Numbered from the stretch's first letter, positions 1-9,169 are shown. The stretch is 64,000 bases of DNA from Pedobacter frigidisoli (GCF_004331675.1 NZ_SJSN01000006.1:124001-188000); one strand, 5' to 3'. The notes: generated by a model from the letters alone, not told the origin. Program-made: numbers and translations.

Positions 1-438
1 TTTTACAATAGCTTCAATTAAATTTGTATTTACATTTTGATCCATTGCTTTTTTTGATAATACAGCAATAGGAACCGGACTTTTTCGCAGCTGCGTGGCC
101 CGGTTTACCCCAGTAATTACCACATCGCTTAAATCTTCTGCCAAACTTAAAATATCTACATTAACAATTGTGGTGTCGGATTTTATTAAGATTTTAATCC
201 TTTCCGATTTATAACCAATACCTGAGAAAATAATTTCGTATTCGCCTTTCGGAACACCATTTAATTGGAATGTTCCATTCGAAATAGATTTGGTTGAACT
301 GCGTAAGCCCAATATTTTGACATTGATATTCTCCACTGGGCTATTTTTTGAGGTAACTAAACCTTTAACACAAGGGGTTTGTGCCATTATTTTTAATGTT
401 GAGAACAAAAACAGAATGCAAATTATTATGGATTTCAT
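1..438 (-). CDS. TonB-dependent outer-membrane receptor, N-terminal part (runs off window)
   Basis: The gene starts at 438 and stays open to base 1 (146 codons), so only the N-terminus is visible. A signal peptide (MKSIIICILFLFSTLKIMAQ) is followed by a carboxypeptidase-like beta-sandwich of about 80 residues (residues 21-100, with GxPKGEYEIIFSGIGYKSE). The start of a TonB plug domain comes next (residues about 105-146: VVITGV, then RKSPVPIAVLSKKAM). This order is typical of Bacteroidota TonB-linked receptors that import iron chelates, metals or glycans across the outer membrane. The substrate cannot be told from this part. Two palindromes lie directly upstream and may point to metal regulation. 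Confidence 0.85.
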   Translation of the reverse strand, partial: MKSIIICILFLFSTLKIMAQTPCVKGLVTSKNSPVENINVKILGLRSSTKSISNGTFQLNGVPKGEYEIIFSGIGYKSERIKILIKSDTTIVNVDILSLAEDLSDVVITGVNRATQLRKSPVPIAVLSKKAMDQNVNTNLIEAIVK

Positions 439-440
439 GA

Positions 441-479
441 TTTAGTATTTATCTAAATATATTTTTAGACAAATCTAAA
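441..479. promoter_or_regulatory. Two palindromic operator candidates before the TonB receptor
   Basis: TTTAGACAAATCTAAA at 464-479 is a perfect inverted repeat (TTTAGA / TCTAAA, 4-nt spacer). A looser copy, TTTAG and CTAAA with a 7-nt spacer, lies at 441-457, three bases before the start codon. The centres are about 22 bp apart, two helical turns. Palindromes of the TTTAG..CTAAA type are reminiscent of DtxR/MntR-family sites, which would fit a metal-uptake receptor. The regulator is an inference. Confidence 0.4.
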
Positions 480-618
480 TTTAATTTTATACTTACCAAA
501 TAAATCTATTAGCTTTTAAAAAAAAATTATTGGAATTAATTCATTACAAATAAACCTTTGCTAATCAATTTATAAAGCCCACCTTTGTTATGGCTTTAAA
601 TTTGAGTCCTTCGAAATT

Positions 619-852
619 ATGGAAAGCAGCAATAATCCCACAAAAAAAATCCTTAAGCCATCTGTTGTACATGATGATTTGCCAGAGGTTAAAAAGCCAG
701 AACATTTAAGGAAAGCTGTTCCTGACCACGAAAATTCATTACCAGAAAATCCAGAGAGAAACTATCATCATGAAGAATTTAGAAGCTCATCATCCAGTCA
801 TGATGAAATAAAGCATGCAGATGATGATGTTTGGAATGGAGAAGATGCTTAA
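619..852 (+). CDS. Small hydrophilic protein of unknown function
   Basis: A 77-residue protein with no hydrophobic segment, rich in Glu, Asp, His, Ser and Asn, with low-complexity stretches (SSSSSHDE near residue 56 and HADDDVW near 66). It is likely disordered and cytoplasmic, and I do not recognise the family. A plausible promoter precedes it: TTTG at 557-560 and CACCTTTG at 580-587, spaced 19 bp, close to the Bacteroidota consensus. No ribosome binding site is apparent, which is usual in this phylum. It stands alone between divergent and tRNA genes. Confidence 0.5.
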   Translation: MESSNNPTKKILKPSVVHDDLPEVKKPEHLRKAVPDHENSLPENPERNYHHEEFRSSSSSHDEIKHADDDVWNGEDA

Positions 853-1004
853 GTAAAATATAGCTTATATTATTTAAGCCCGTAACAATGATATGCTATA
901 AGCATTCCATTAATAATTTAAATACGATAAGTTGCGTAAATCAACCAAACAATGTAAGAGAATTTAGGAAAATAATAAAAATTGAAATTAGAGCTTATTA
1001 AAGC

Positions 1005-1115
1005 TTAATGTAGTTTTTCTTGATTCAGTATTTCTACTTTTTTAAAATCTGCCCTTACTTTGCCAACAACAAAACCCAAAAGGCAACCTATAATAAATGT
1101 CGCTATCATCACCAT
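1005..1115 (-). CDS. Tiny single-pass membrane protein (36 aa)
   Basis: A 36-residue frame starts at 1115. Unusually for this genome it has a clear Shine-Dalgarno (AGGAG, 5 nt before the ATG). The product has one hydrophobic, glycine-containing segment (TFIIGCLLGFVVG, residues 6-18) followed by a basic, charged tail (KVRADFKKVE). That is the layout of a small inner-membrane protein with its C-terminus in the cytoplasm. The remaining sequence from 853 to 1240 shows nothing else I can interpret. The function is unknown; the call rests on the ribosome binding site and the composition. Confidence 0.5.
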   Translation of the reverse strand: MVMIATFIIGCLLGFVVGKVRADFKKVEILNQEKLH

Positions 1116-1242
1116 GATCTCCTATCCTTTAAATTTACTTTTTTATTGATTTAAAAAATTAATTGCGAGCCTAATATTTATTAAAGGCCACGCCTATTAA
1201 ACCAAAATTATTTTTATTTGTTTTAATGATCAAAAACTTCAT

Positions 1243-1276
1243 AAAAAAACCGCCTTTAAGAAAAACTTAAAGGCGG
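1243..1276 (-). terminator. Rho-independent terminator after tRNA-Arg
   Basis: An 11-bp perfect stem (CCGCCTTTAAG / CTTAAAGGCGG, 1250-1276) with a 5-nt loop is followed by a T run when read on the minus strand. It lies immediately 3' of the tRNA gene. Confidence 0.85.
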
Positions 1277-1283
1277 CTAAATG

Positions 1284-1357
1284 TATCCCGGAAGGGACTC
1301 GAACCCCTGACCCTCGGTTTAGAAAACCGACGCTCTATCCAGCTGAGCTACCGAGAC
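1284..1357 (-). tRNA. tRNA-Arg (anticodon TCT)
   Basis: A 74-nt cloverleaf can be folded by eye. The acceptor arm is GTCTCGG against CCGGGAT with several G-U pairs. The D arm is GCTC..GAGC, the anticodon stem TCGGT/ACCGA around TTTCTAA, and the T arm AGGGG-TTCGAGT-CCCTT. The anticodon TCT reads AGA and AGG arginine codons. The 3' CCA is not encoded. Confidence 0.95.
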
Positions 1358-1539
1358 TCATTTTTTAATGAGCTGCAAATATAGAAGTTCTATCCAATAA
1401 GCAAAAATTTATTTTAAAGTATTTAATGGCGATAATTCACCATTCGAATAAGTATTTAAGAACGAATACTTTAACAGCTTAAATGATGTTTTAATAATTA
1501 ATAATTTAATAATTAAGACTGATAATTACGAGAAATACC

Positions 1540-2715
1540 CTAATAATTCCCTGTAACACCAATCTCTAGGCCTCTTAGTTCGGCCAACCCCCTTAGTCTG
1601 CCTATTGCCGAATATCCTGGATTAGTTTCTTTTGCCAAGTCATCTAGCATCTGGTGACCATGATCTGGACGAAAAGGGATCGATTTATCTCTTAGGGCAT
1701 TTTCCTCTGATAAAGCTTTCATAATTTCGTACATATCCACATCACCTCCCAAATGATCTGCTTCATAAAAACTTCCATCTTCATCTTTGGTAACATTACG
1801 TAAATGGGCGAAATAAACACGCTCTTTTACCACATTAAAAATTTCCAATGCATCATTTTTCATTCCTGCACCCAATGATCCTGTGCAAAAGCATACCCCG
1901 TTGAAAGCTTGATTAACTTCTTTAATGATATATTTAAAATCTTCCAATGTACTTGCGATACGTGGCAAACCTAAAATCGGATATGGAGGATCATCAGGAT
2001 GAATGGTCATTTTTATTCCCTCTTCTGTACAAACATCAGCTATCGAGGAAAGGAAATACTTTAGATTTTCCCTTAATCTTTCCGTACCAATTTGCTTATA
2101 TTCATTAATACTTGCCCTTAAGGTTTCCAGTTCGATTTCTTTCTCATTTGGAATGCCCATTAAAACGTTAATTCTTAAATCAATAAGCTGAAGCTCATTT
2201 AGGGTTGAGAATTTATCTTTTGCCCTCTGCAAGATCGATTGACTGTAATCAGCTTCGGCATTTTCCCTCTTAAGTATGTATAAATCGAACATCGCCAGAT
2301 CTATCCAATTGAAATACAGTGCCTTAGAACCATCTGTCATTTCGAGATCCAGCTGTGTACGTGTCCAATCTAGAACAGGCATAAAGTTGTAGCACACAAT
2401 CTTAATTCCGCATTGCGCCAAATTGCGCAAAGATGCTTTGTAGTTTTCAATATATTGATCAACATCTTCCCGTCTAGTTTTAATAGCCTCATGTACGGGA
2501 ACACTTTCTACAACAGACCAAGTTAGTCCTGCTGACTCAATAATAGCTTTTCTTTCTTGGATATCGGCCAAGGGCCAAATTTCTCCATGGGCAATATGAT
2601 GCAAGGCGGTCACAATTCCAGTTGCTCCAGCTTGTTTTACATCTTGTAAACTAACCGGATCATTCGGACCATACCAACGCCAAGTTTGCTCTAATTTTTT
2701 ATATTTCGTTTTCAT
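1540..2715 (-). CDS. uxuA: D-mannonate dehydratase
   Basis: Removes water from D-mannonate to give 2-keto-3-deoxy-D-gluconate in hexuronate breakdown, in the cytoplasm. The 391-residue length and the opening (TWRWYGPNDPVSL) are those of UxuA. The metal-site segments are all present: HPDDPP near residue 240, CFCTGSLG near 278, FAHLRN near 305 and RPDHGHQM near 353, giving the His/Cys/His/Asp ligand set of the family. The gene follows the SDR gene by 3 nt and is the last gene of the GH30-SDR-uxuA unit. No glucuronate isomerase (uxaC) or KDG kinase is in the window, so the pathway must be completed elsewhere. Confidence 0.95.
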   Translation of the reverse strand: MKTKYKKLEQTWRWYGPNDPVSLQDVKQAGATGIVTALHHIAHGEIWPLADIQERKAIIESAGLTWSVVESVPVHEAIKTRREDVDQYIENYKASLRNLAQCGIKIVCYNFMPVLDWTRTQLDLEMTDGSKALYFNWIDLAMFDLYILKRENAEADYSQSILQRAKDKFSTLNELQLIDLRINVLMGIPNEKEIELETLRASINEYKQIGTERLRENLKYFLSSIADVCTEEGIKMTIHPDDPPYPILGLPRIASTLEDFKYIIKEVNQAFNGVCFCTGSLGAGMKNDALEIFNVVKERVYFAHLRNVTKDEDGSFYEADHLGGDVDMYEIMKALSEENALRDKSIPFRPDHGHQMLDDLAKETNPGYSAIGRLRGLAELRGLEIGVTGNY

Positions 2716-2718
2716 AAA

Positions 2719-3543
2719 TTACACTCCAGAGTAAGCACAAAATCCACCATCAACCTTAATATTTTCGCCGTTTACAAACTTCGAGGCATCACTTAATAGA
2801 TAAACCAAGGCACCAATTAATTCTTCTGGTGCTCCAAAACGCTTAAATGGCGTCTTGTTAATGATCGCTTCTCCTCTTGCTGTCAAGGAACCATCTTCAT
2901 TTGTTAACAAAGCTCTATTTTGATTGGTAATGAAAAAACCGGGCACAATGGCATTCATCCTGATTTTATCTTGATAACGATTGGCCAATTCAACAGCCAT
3001 CCATTTTGTGTAACTTTCTACTGATGCTTTTGCGAGCGAGTAACCCAATACGCGGGTAAGCGCCTGTGTTGCCGATACGGATGAAATATTCACGATGCTC
3101 CCTCCGTTTTTGGCAATTTCCTTACCAAAGATTTGGGTTGGCATAATTGTTCCAAACAAATTTAAGTCGAAAGCCTGTTTTAAGGCAGAAACATTAAGAT
3201 CAAAAATATCGCTCCGTGGTTGAATAACCGCTTCTGCTACATTACCTCCAGCGGCATTCACTAAGGAATCTATCCGGCCAAATTCTGCAATGATTTTGGC
3301 ATTTGCATCGATTAAATTCTGTTCGTTTAATACATCAGCGATAATATAGATGGCTTTGCCACCGGCATTTATAACATCTGCTACTCTTTGCTTAGCAACA
3401 TCTTCGTTTCTACCGATAACTACGATTGTTGCTTCTGCAGCGCACAATCCATTGATAAAAGCCTCTCCCAAAACACCTGTTGCGCCTGTAACAACAACGA
3501 CTTTGTTTTTTAATGAAAATAGGCTTTCGACTTCTTTTGTCAT
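2719..3543 (-). CDS. SDR-family D-mannonate oxidoreductase (fructuronate reductase)
   Basis: A 274-residue short-chain dehydrogenase. The dinucleotide motif is TGATGVLG (residues about 19-26), the structural motif NAAGG is near residue 95, the catalytic Ser is in NISSVSA near 152 and the YSLAKAS Tyr/Lys pair is near 168. In Bacteroidota an SDR enzyme next to uxuA takes the role of UxuB, interconverting D-fructuronate and D-mannonate with NAD(P)H. The 3-nt spacing to uxuA supports this. By sequence alone it could be a KduD- or gluconate-5-dehydrogenase-type enzyme, so the substrate rests on context. Confidence 0.8.
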   Translation of the reverse strand: MTKEVESLFSLKNKVVVVTGATGVLGEAFINGLCAAEATIVVIGRNEDVAKQRVADVINAGGKAIYIIADVLNEQNLIDANAKIIAEFGRIDSLVNAAGGNVAEAVIQPRSDIFDLNVSALKQAFDLNLFGTIMPTQIFGKEIAKNGGSIVNISSVSATQALTRVLGYSLAKASVESYTKWMAVELANRYQDKIRMNAIVPGFFITNQNRALLTNEDGSLTARGEAIINKTPFKRFGAPEELIGALVYLLSDASKFVNGENIKVDGGFCAYSGV

Positions 3544-3563
3544 TTGTTTAGATTTTTATTTGG

Positions 3564-5048
3564 TTATTCCACCACTAAGGTGGCTATGGAATGTGGCAAG
3601 CTCGTTGTAGTTGCAGCCTCACCTTTAATCCATAAACTGTATTTTAATTTTTCGTCTGATTGATTCATGACCACCACGACAAGCTTACCATCGGCATTTA
3701 AGAAAGCGGTGGTTTGAAGTAGATCTCGGCTCGATGCAGAACCAATTCTCTTAGCACCTGGACGGATGAATTTTGAGAAATGGCCCATGTAATAATAGGC
3801 ATTGGTGTAAATCAATTTATCATTTTTGGTATCGGCATGCACTGGGGCAAAACAGAAATTACCAACATGGTTTGGCCCACCTTTTTCATCTAAAAGGATA
3901 TTCCAGTCTGTCCAAGCAGCAGTTCCAGCATTAAAATCGTTGATCATTGAGTAACCATAACGTTCGCCCAGAGTCCAATCGTCCAACTTTTTTACGTCAT
4001 ACTTTTCCTTACAACCCTCAGTAAAAATCAAAGCTTTATCTGGATAAGCTTCATGCGTTTGTTTAACATTTCCAAACTGCATTCCACTTCCTGTCCAGGT
4101 TTCGTACCAGTGAAAACCGATTCCCCAAACATATTTTGCAGCATCCTTATCATTTAAAATGGTGCTAGCTCTTTGGAAGATTTGATCGCGGTTATGATCC
4201 CAGGCAATTAATTTTTTAGATGCTAAACCTGATTTTTGTAAGGTTGGACCTAAGAAATTCTTGATAAAATCACGTTCCTCCTCGGCTGTATATACGCAAG
4301 ATTCCCATATTTGCTTAGCCATTGGCTCATTTTGAACCGATAAGCCCCAAATTGGGATACCCATTGCCTCGTAGGTTTTAATGAATTTCACGTAGTGATT
4401 TGCCCAGCTTTGGCGATATGCAGGCAATAAATGTCCACCACCGATAAGGCTGTTATTATCTTTCATCCAAGCTGGTGGCGACCAAGGACTAACATAAAGC
4501 GAAAGCTTACCACCAGCTGCAGCGGTTGCCTGCTTAATTAACGGGATTTTAAACTGCTCATCGTGTGCAACACTAAAGGTTTTTAAATCCTTATCATTAT
4601 CTTGAACATAAGTATAACTTCCGCTAGAGAAATCGCAGCTGGCAATGTTGGTACGGGCCAAGGTGTAGCCAATTCCCTTATCTTTACTGTAGTAAGCAGT
4701 TAATAATTCTTGTTGATTTTTCTTCGAAAGCTTATCAAAAGTTTCTGCTGAGGCATCAGTTAAAGCACCGCCAATACCAACCAATGTTTGGTATTTAACA
4801 GTTGGATCTACAAAAATACAGGGCTCTGTTTCAAATGGTTGTTTATTCTCAACGAAACTTAAGGTTTCAGTCTTACTTAAGCGATAATCAGATTTTTCTG
4901 CTGTGGTGTAAACCGTTACTTTTTTGCTGCCAACTGTATAATTTTGGGCAGTTTTAGCAACTGTTTTAACAGCTCTTTTGTTTTGTGCAGCTGCAGTAAA
5001 TGCTGTTGCCAAAACCAATAGAATGCTCAGATTTTGTTTCATTATCAT
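3564..5048 (-). CDS. Secreted GH30 glycoside hydrolase (glucosylceramidase-like)
   Basis: A 494-residue protein with a signal peptide (MKQNLSILLVLATAFTAAAQ after an optional upstream ATG; the second ATG is at 5042). The GH30 catalytic barrel shows the family signatures GIGGALTDASAETF, YVSPWSPPAWMK, the acid/base Glu in LSVQNEPMAK and the nucleophile Glu in IFTEGCKEKY. A short C-terminal beta domain (about 415-494) follows, as in glucosylceramidase-type members. Related Bacteroidota enzymes act on beta-1,6-glucans, beta-glucosides or beta-xylosides, so the substrate is open. It lies 20 nt before the SDR gene, so the hydrolase and the uronate enzymes are probably co-transcribed. Confidence 0.85.
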   Translation of the reverse strand: MIMKQNLSILLVLATAFTAAAQNKRAVKTVAKTAQNYTVGSKKVTVYTTAEKSDYRLSKTETLSFVENKQPFETEPCIFVDPTVKYQTLVGIGGALTDASAETFDKLSKKNQQELLTAYYSKDKGIGYTLARTNIASCDFSSGSYTYVQDNDKDLKTFSVAHDEQFKIPLIKQATAAAGGKLSLYVSPWSPPAWMKDNNSLIGGGHLLPAYRQSWANHYVKFIKTYEAMGIPIWGLSVQNEPMAKQIWESCVYTAEEERDFIKNFLGPTLQKSGLASKKLIAWDHNRDQIFQRASTILNDKDAAKYVWGIGFHWYETWTGSGMQFGNVKQTHEAYPDKALIFTEGCKEKYDVKKLDDWTLGERYGYSMINDFNAGTAAWTDWNILLDEKGGPNHVGNFCFAPVHADTKNDKLIYTNAYYYMGHFSKFIRPGAKRIGSASSRDLLQTTAFLNADGKLVVVVMNQSDEKLKYSLWIKGEAATTTSLPHSIATLVVE

Positions 5049-5429
5049 TATTTATTTACGTTTAATTGCCACCACAATGGCAAATCAATTCATTTTTTAC
5101 AGTTCGAATTTCCGAATAAATCATTCATTAACTTCATAAAATGTATCATTGTTACGTATCTTTTATATTATTGCTAAAAATATTGACCCTAATAATTTAG
5201 TCACTAGGGAGATAAGAAAAATTTTAATGCTTATATTTTTTACAAAGTTTGTAGATATTTACAATTTGTATTACTAGTTGCCCATCTATTTCAGGATTAT
5301 TTGGAATGCAACAGATATTGTGCACTAAAATAAACGAAAACACATTCTTTATCAGTTCTTTGGTGGAAAGAATGGTGATAGAAACCTATAAAAAATAGCG
5401 GTTATTCAATCAAATCCCTATGAACTTTA
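5049..5429. other. Intergenic gap, AT-rich, no recognised element
   Basis: These 381 bases separate GH30 from GH2, both on the minus strand. It should hold the GH30 promoter, but I see no clear -33/-7 pair, hairpin or reading frame. Confidence 0.5.
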
Positions 5430-7259
5430 TTATTTGTATTTTGCCTGCATTTCTGCGTAATAATCCTTGAGTACAAAAAACGCTTTTTTCTTTTTACCAG
5501 TTTCACTGATCAAACCTTTTCGGTTCCAGAAATTCTGATAAATAGGATGTTGTCTTCTTGCTGATCTGAAATCCGTTAAGATCCAAGGCGTCATACCACG
5601 TAAGGTACCAATTTTACTCAATAAGATAATCTGGTTTTTATAAAGCGCTTCTTGGTATTCTTCGCTCCAACGGGTATTTTCATCACCATGGAAACCCCCT
5701 AAAGCATCTCCACCAAATTCTGTAATTACTACCGGTTTTTTATATTTAATGTCGAAATTGTATTTGGTAATTTCTGATGGTAAACCACCCCAATACCAAC
5801 CTGCATATTCGTTAAAGCTTACCAAATCAATTTTTTCGCCCAATGGATCATTTAAAATAATGTTGTTTCCTTCACGATGCACTTCTAAAGCTGCAGCAAC
5901 CAGGCGGGTATCATCCAAGCTTCGAGCCGTTTCTGCTAAATTGCTCATGAAGCTTAACCGGGCATCACTTAACGGAGTTTCGTTTCCTATAGACCAAACG
6001 ATCACACTTGCCCGGTTCTTATCGCGTTGAATTAAATCGGTAAGTTGTTGTTTTGCATTGGCATAAGTTGCAGGATTAGACCAACTGATGGTCCAATAAA
6101 CAGGCACCTCTGCCCAAACCAGTAAGCCCATTTCATCGGCCAAACGAATCATTTCTTCGTTATGAGGATAGTGCGCTAAACGAACATAATTACAGTTTAA
6201 ATCCTTAGCCCACTGTAACATCATTCGCATATCGCCTTCGGAACGTAATCTTCCAGCCAAAAGTGGATTTTCATCATGTAAGGAAATCCCTCTTAAGAAA
6301 ATTGACTTTCCATTTAATAGAATGCTGTCGCCATCAACTTGAATGGTTCTGAAACCAACTTTATCATCAATATTTTCTTTATCAGTTTTAATGTTTACCG
6401 CATAAAGCTTAGGGTTTTCTGGCGACCAAAGGTTTAAGTTGTTCCAAGTAAACTCATCAGATATTTTACCTTCGGCATCAGTTTTATACTTCTTTTCTAA
6501 TTTTAATTCAGGGATTGATAAAGTAATTTCCTGATTAGAAGCTGCATCAGCAAGCTTCATAGAAAAATTTATTAGGTTATTATTTCCTTTAACCAATTGC
6601 AATTTATAATCACTTATAAAATGATCAGGAAACTCGGCTAAGAAAACATCTCGAGTTATGCCTCCATAATTCCACCAATCGGTATTTACTGTAGGGATTT
6701 CATCTTGCTTGCGGATATTATCCACTTTAAGCACGATTGAGTTTTCTCCGATTTTTAAATTTCCTGTTACATCGAACTGAAAGGGTGTAAAACCTCCTTT
6801 GTGAACGCCCAATTTTTTTCCATTAAGGTAAACGTGAGCTTCATAATTTACGGCTGCAAAGTAAACGAAGTATCTTTTGCCTTTTTCTGGCTTAGCATCG
6901 AACTTTCTGCGTAACCAAATATTACCTTCGTAAAGCGATAACCGCTCTTCCTGAGAATTCCAATCTCCAGGAACATTCATTAATGGAGAATGATCAAAAT
7001 CGTATTCAATTAATTCGGTTTTATCTTTAGGTTGTTTATCATCGAAATAGCCTCCTGTTCCTGTTTTTGATTTATCGAATGGATCATGCCTGTAATCGTA
7101 ATAACCATTTTCGTAGGGATCGATAATATAATTCCACTTTCCATTTAAGCTCTGAATTTTTCTACCCTGAATGTTTTGTATAGCAGTAACCTGTGCATAA
7201 CTAACGGTTGGTAATATTGTAAAGCAAATTAAAAGTATTCTATAGGTTGATTTTAACAT
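5430..7259 (-). CDS. Secreted GH2 beta-glucuronidase
   Basis: A 609-residue GH2 enzyme with a signal peptide (cleavage after SYAQ). Domain order: sugar-binding jelly roll (about 30-210, with GKWNYIIDPYENGYYDYR), immunoglobulin-like domain (about 215-310), then a TIM barrel. The barrel carries YVRLAHYPHNEEM, the acid/base Glu in WSIGNETPLSDA and the nucleophile Glu in VVITEFGGDA. The close resemblance to UidA-type enzymes, and a downstream mannonate dehydratase, favour release of glucuronate from xylan side chains or glycosaminoglycan-like glycans. It is separated from GH30 by 381 bp and so may have its own promoter. Confidence 0.88.
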   Translation of the reverse strand: MLKSTYRILLICFTILPTVSYAQVTAIQNIQGRKIQSLNGKWNYIIDPYENGYYDYRHDPFDKSKTGTGGYFDDKQPKDKTELIEYDFDHSPLMNVPGDWNSQEERLSLYEGNIWLRRKFDAKPEKGKRYFVYFAAVNYEAHVYLNGKKLGVHKGGFTPFQFDVTGNLKIGENSIVLKVDNIRKQDEIPTVNTDWWNYGGITRDVFLAEFPDHFISDYKLQLVKGNNNLINFSMKLADAASNQEITLSIPELKLEKKYKTDAEGKISDEFTWNNLNLWSPENPKLYAVNIKTDKENIDDKVGFRTIQVDGDSILLNGKSIFLRGISLHDENPLLAGRLRSEGDMRMMLQWAKDLNCNYVRLAHYPHNEEMIRLADEMGLLVWAEVPVYWTISWSNPATYANAKQQLTDLIQRDKNRASVIVWSIGNETPLSDARLSFMSNLAETARSLDDTRLVAAALEVHREGNNIILNDPLGEKIDLVSFNEYAGWYWGGLPSEITKYNFDIKYKKPVVITEFGGDALGGFHGDENTRWSEEYQEALYKNQIILLSKIGTLRGMTPWILTDFRSARRQHPIYQNFWNRKGLISETGKKKKAFFVLKDYYAEMQAKYK

Positions 7260-7635
7260 AACTTAATTTTGATTTCAATAATTAGCGATTCAAAACTAAC
7301 AATTAATTAATGGATAGCATTTCCAACTTTTGCTAAAATTTGTGAAAATTCATTTTTATGATTTATATAAGCCCTTGGTAGCTAAATAGACCTTTATTTT
7401 TATACACATTCAAAAAGTGTTTCATAAAAATTTCTTATACTTTTTAATATAAAAAATAACCACGTTTGAAGTAGTAAAGTAACTTAACAAAAGTGTAATT
7501 TTTTATTTGGCTACAAAAAACTCATAATAGACATTCTTATCTTCTTAAAACAAATAAACAAAGCCCTACCTAATCTTGAGTAAATATTTTAGACAAAAAA
7601 TAAACTTATCTTTGTAAAGCTCATTTACTATAATT
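7260..7635. other. Divergent promoter region between GH2 and marR
   Basis: These 376 AT-rich bases separate two divergent genes. The only element I can place is a perfect -7 box, TATCTTTG, at 7607-7614, 22 nt before the marR start. No matching -33 TTTG is found at the usual 19-21 bp distance. No reading frame or hairpin is visible. Confidence 0.45.
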
Positions 7636-8079
7636 ATGCCCACCCAAACACAAGAAATTGCTGCTAAACTGAGAAGTACTGTTACCCGATTAACAAGACA
7701 ATTGCGCAAGCAGAATGTCAGTTCGGAGTTTAGCAATGCAGAATTACTGACCATGTCCTTGTTAGAGCAACACGGCAAGATGCTATCAACTGAATTGGCA
7801 GAATTAGAAAAGGTTTCCAAACAAGCTGTATCGCAGATTATTAATCGCTTATACGAAGCGAAGTGTGTAGAAAGATTTCAGAGTGAGGAAGATAAGCGAA
7901 AGATTTACATAGGATTGAGCAAATTGGGAGAAAAGCACATTATTGCCAGCAGAAAAATAAAAGAAGAATGGCTTGTACAAACGATGGAAAAAATCTTTTC
8001 TTCTGAAGAAATAAACTTAATCCGTGCTTTCCTCCCACTCCTTTCTCGCTTAGTGGAATACAATGGAAGTAGGTTGTAA
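7636..8079 (+). CDS. MarR-family transcriptional regulator
   Basis: A 147-residue winged-helix regulator. Helices 1-3 are followed by the recognition region (SKQAVSQIINRLYEAKCVERFQ, in two parts around residues 62-84). The wing (SEEDKRKIYIGLSKLGEKHI, residues 87-106) holds the Asp/Arg pair typical of MarR wings. Such proteins bind as dimers, usually repress their own gene or a neighbour, and are released by small aromatic ligands or oxidation. Nothing adjacent is an obvious efflux or catabolic target, so the target is unknown. The downstream hydrolase follows after 46 nt and could be co-transcribed. Confidence 0.85.
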   Translation: MPTQTQEIAAKLRSTVTRLTRQLRKQNVSSEFSNAELLTMSLLEQHGKMLSTELAELEKVSKQAVSQIINRLYEAKCVERFQSEEDKRKIYIGLSKLGEKHIIASRKIKEEWLVQTMEKIFSSEEINLIRAFLPLLSRLVEYNGSRL

Positions 8080-8125
8080 TTTCCTTTTTTCATTCGGCAA
8101 ATAAGCTTTACCTTGCAACTGCAAA

Positions 8126-8962
8126 ATGGGATTATATTTTACATCAATAAATTCGGGAAGTAACGGCAACTGTTACTATGTGGGCAACGAGAATGAGGCA
8201 ATACTTGTTGATGTAGGTTTGACGTGTAAAGAGGTTGAAAACAGAATGTTAAGGCTTGGTTTATCGGTTAAAAAGATTAAAGCCATTTTCATTTCGCACG
8301 AACATAGCGATCACATTAAAGGCTTATCTGTTTTTGCAAAAAAGCATAAACTTCCGGTTTATATTAGTTCACTTACCTTAAAGAGTAGCAAATTATTGCT
8401 TGATGAGCAAAATACATTTTCGTTAACCCATTCGCAAAAGATCAAAATTGGCAACTTAAACATTTCAGCTTTCTCTAAATTTCATGATGCGGCAGATCCT
8501 TACAGCTTTACCGTAGAATGCAATGATGTTCGAGTTGGTGTATTTACCGACATTGGTTCAGTGTGCGATCGTTTAATTAGCCATTTTAAAAATTGCCACG
8601 CCGCTTTTTTGGAGGCAAATTATTGTGCAGATATGCTGGCCAATGGAAGTTATCCATATTTCCTAAAACGAAGAATTACAAGTGGATACGGACATTTAAG
8701 TAACACACAAGCATTGGCATTATTTCAAAGCCATAAGCCAGAGTACATGACTCATTTACTCCTAAGCCATTTATCAAAAGATAATAATGATCCAATATTA
8801 GTAGAAAGTCTTTTTAAAAACGTTGCAGGCAATACAATTGTAAAAGTAGCCTCCAGATATGGTGAATCAGAGGTTTACTATGTTAGCCAGGATCAAACTA
8901 GCACACATGCATACAGTTTTGACCCAAGTCTACACCAACCAGAGCAACTTAATCTTTTCTAA
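8126..8962 (+). CDS. Metallo-beta-lactamase-fold hydrolase (YycJ/WalJ-like)
   Basis: A 278-residue cytoplasmic MBL-fold protein. The two-metal motif HEHSDH lies at residues about 58-63, preceded by the conserved opening SINSGSNGNCYYVG. Further ligand positions are in the FTDIGS segment and near HLLLSHLSKDNND. The opening and length match the YycJ/WalJ group of predicted exonucleases/phosphodiesterases, found in most Bacteroidota and linked elsewhere to DNA repair and wall homeostasis. The activity is inferred from family only. The C-terminal tail after residue 245 is not conserved in my recollection of the family. Confidence 0.8.
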   Translation: MGLYFTSINSGSNGNCYYVGNENEAILVDVGLTCKEVENRMLRLGLSVKKIKAIFISHEHSDHIKGLSVFAKKHKLPVYISSLTLKSSKLLLDEQNTFSLTHSQKIKIGNLNISAFSKFHDAADPYSFTVECNDVRVGVFTDIGSVCDRLISHFKNCHAAFLEANYCADMLANGSYPYFLKRRITSGYGHLSNTQALALFQSHKPEYMTHLLLSHLSKDNNDPILVESLFKNVAGNTIVKVASRYGESEVYYVSQDQTSTHAYSFDPSLHQPEQLNLF

Positions 8963-9072
8963 ACACATTAAATATAAAAAATACCCATTAATAGGTATTG
9001 ATATCGAGATTTGATTTAATCAGATTTGAGATGTTAGTGCCGAATCAACGGGAACGATTTAGATTAACATTC

Positions 9073-9109
9073 AAAAGAGGGATTAATTTTATTAATCTCT
9101 CTTTTTTTA
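9073..9109 (+). terminator. Rho-independent terminator
   Basis: A 12-bp stem (AGAGGGATTAAT with ATTAATCTCTCT, one G-T pair, 3-nt loop) runs directly into CTTTTTTT. It ends the marR/MBL transcript, 110 bp after the MBL stop codon. Confidence 0.8.
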
Positions 9110-9169
9110 AAACATTTTTTTCACCTATTGGTTATCTACATACTTCATAAATAGTTTGTTTGGTTTATA

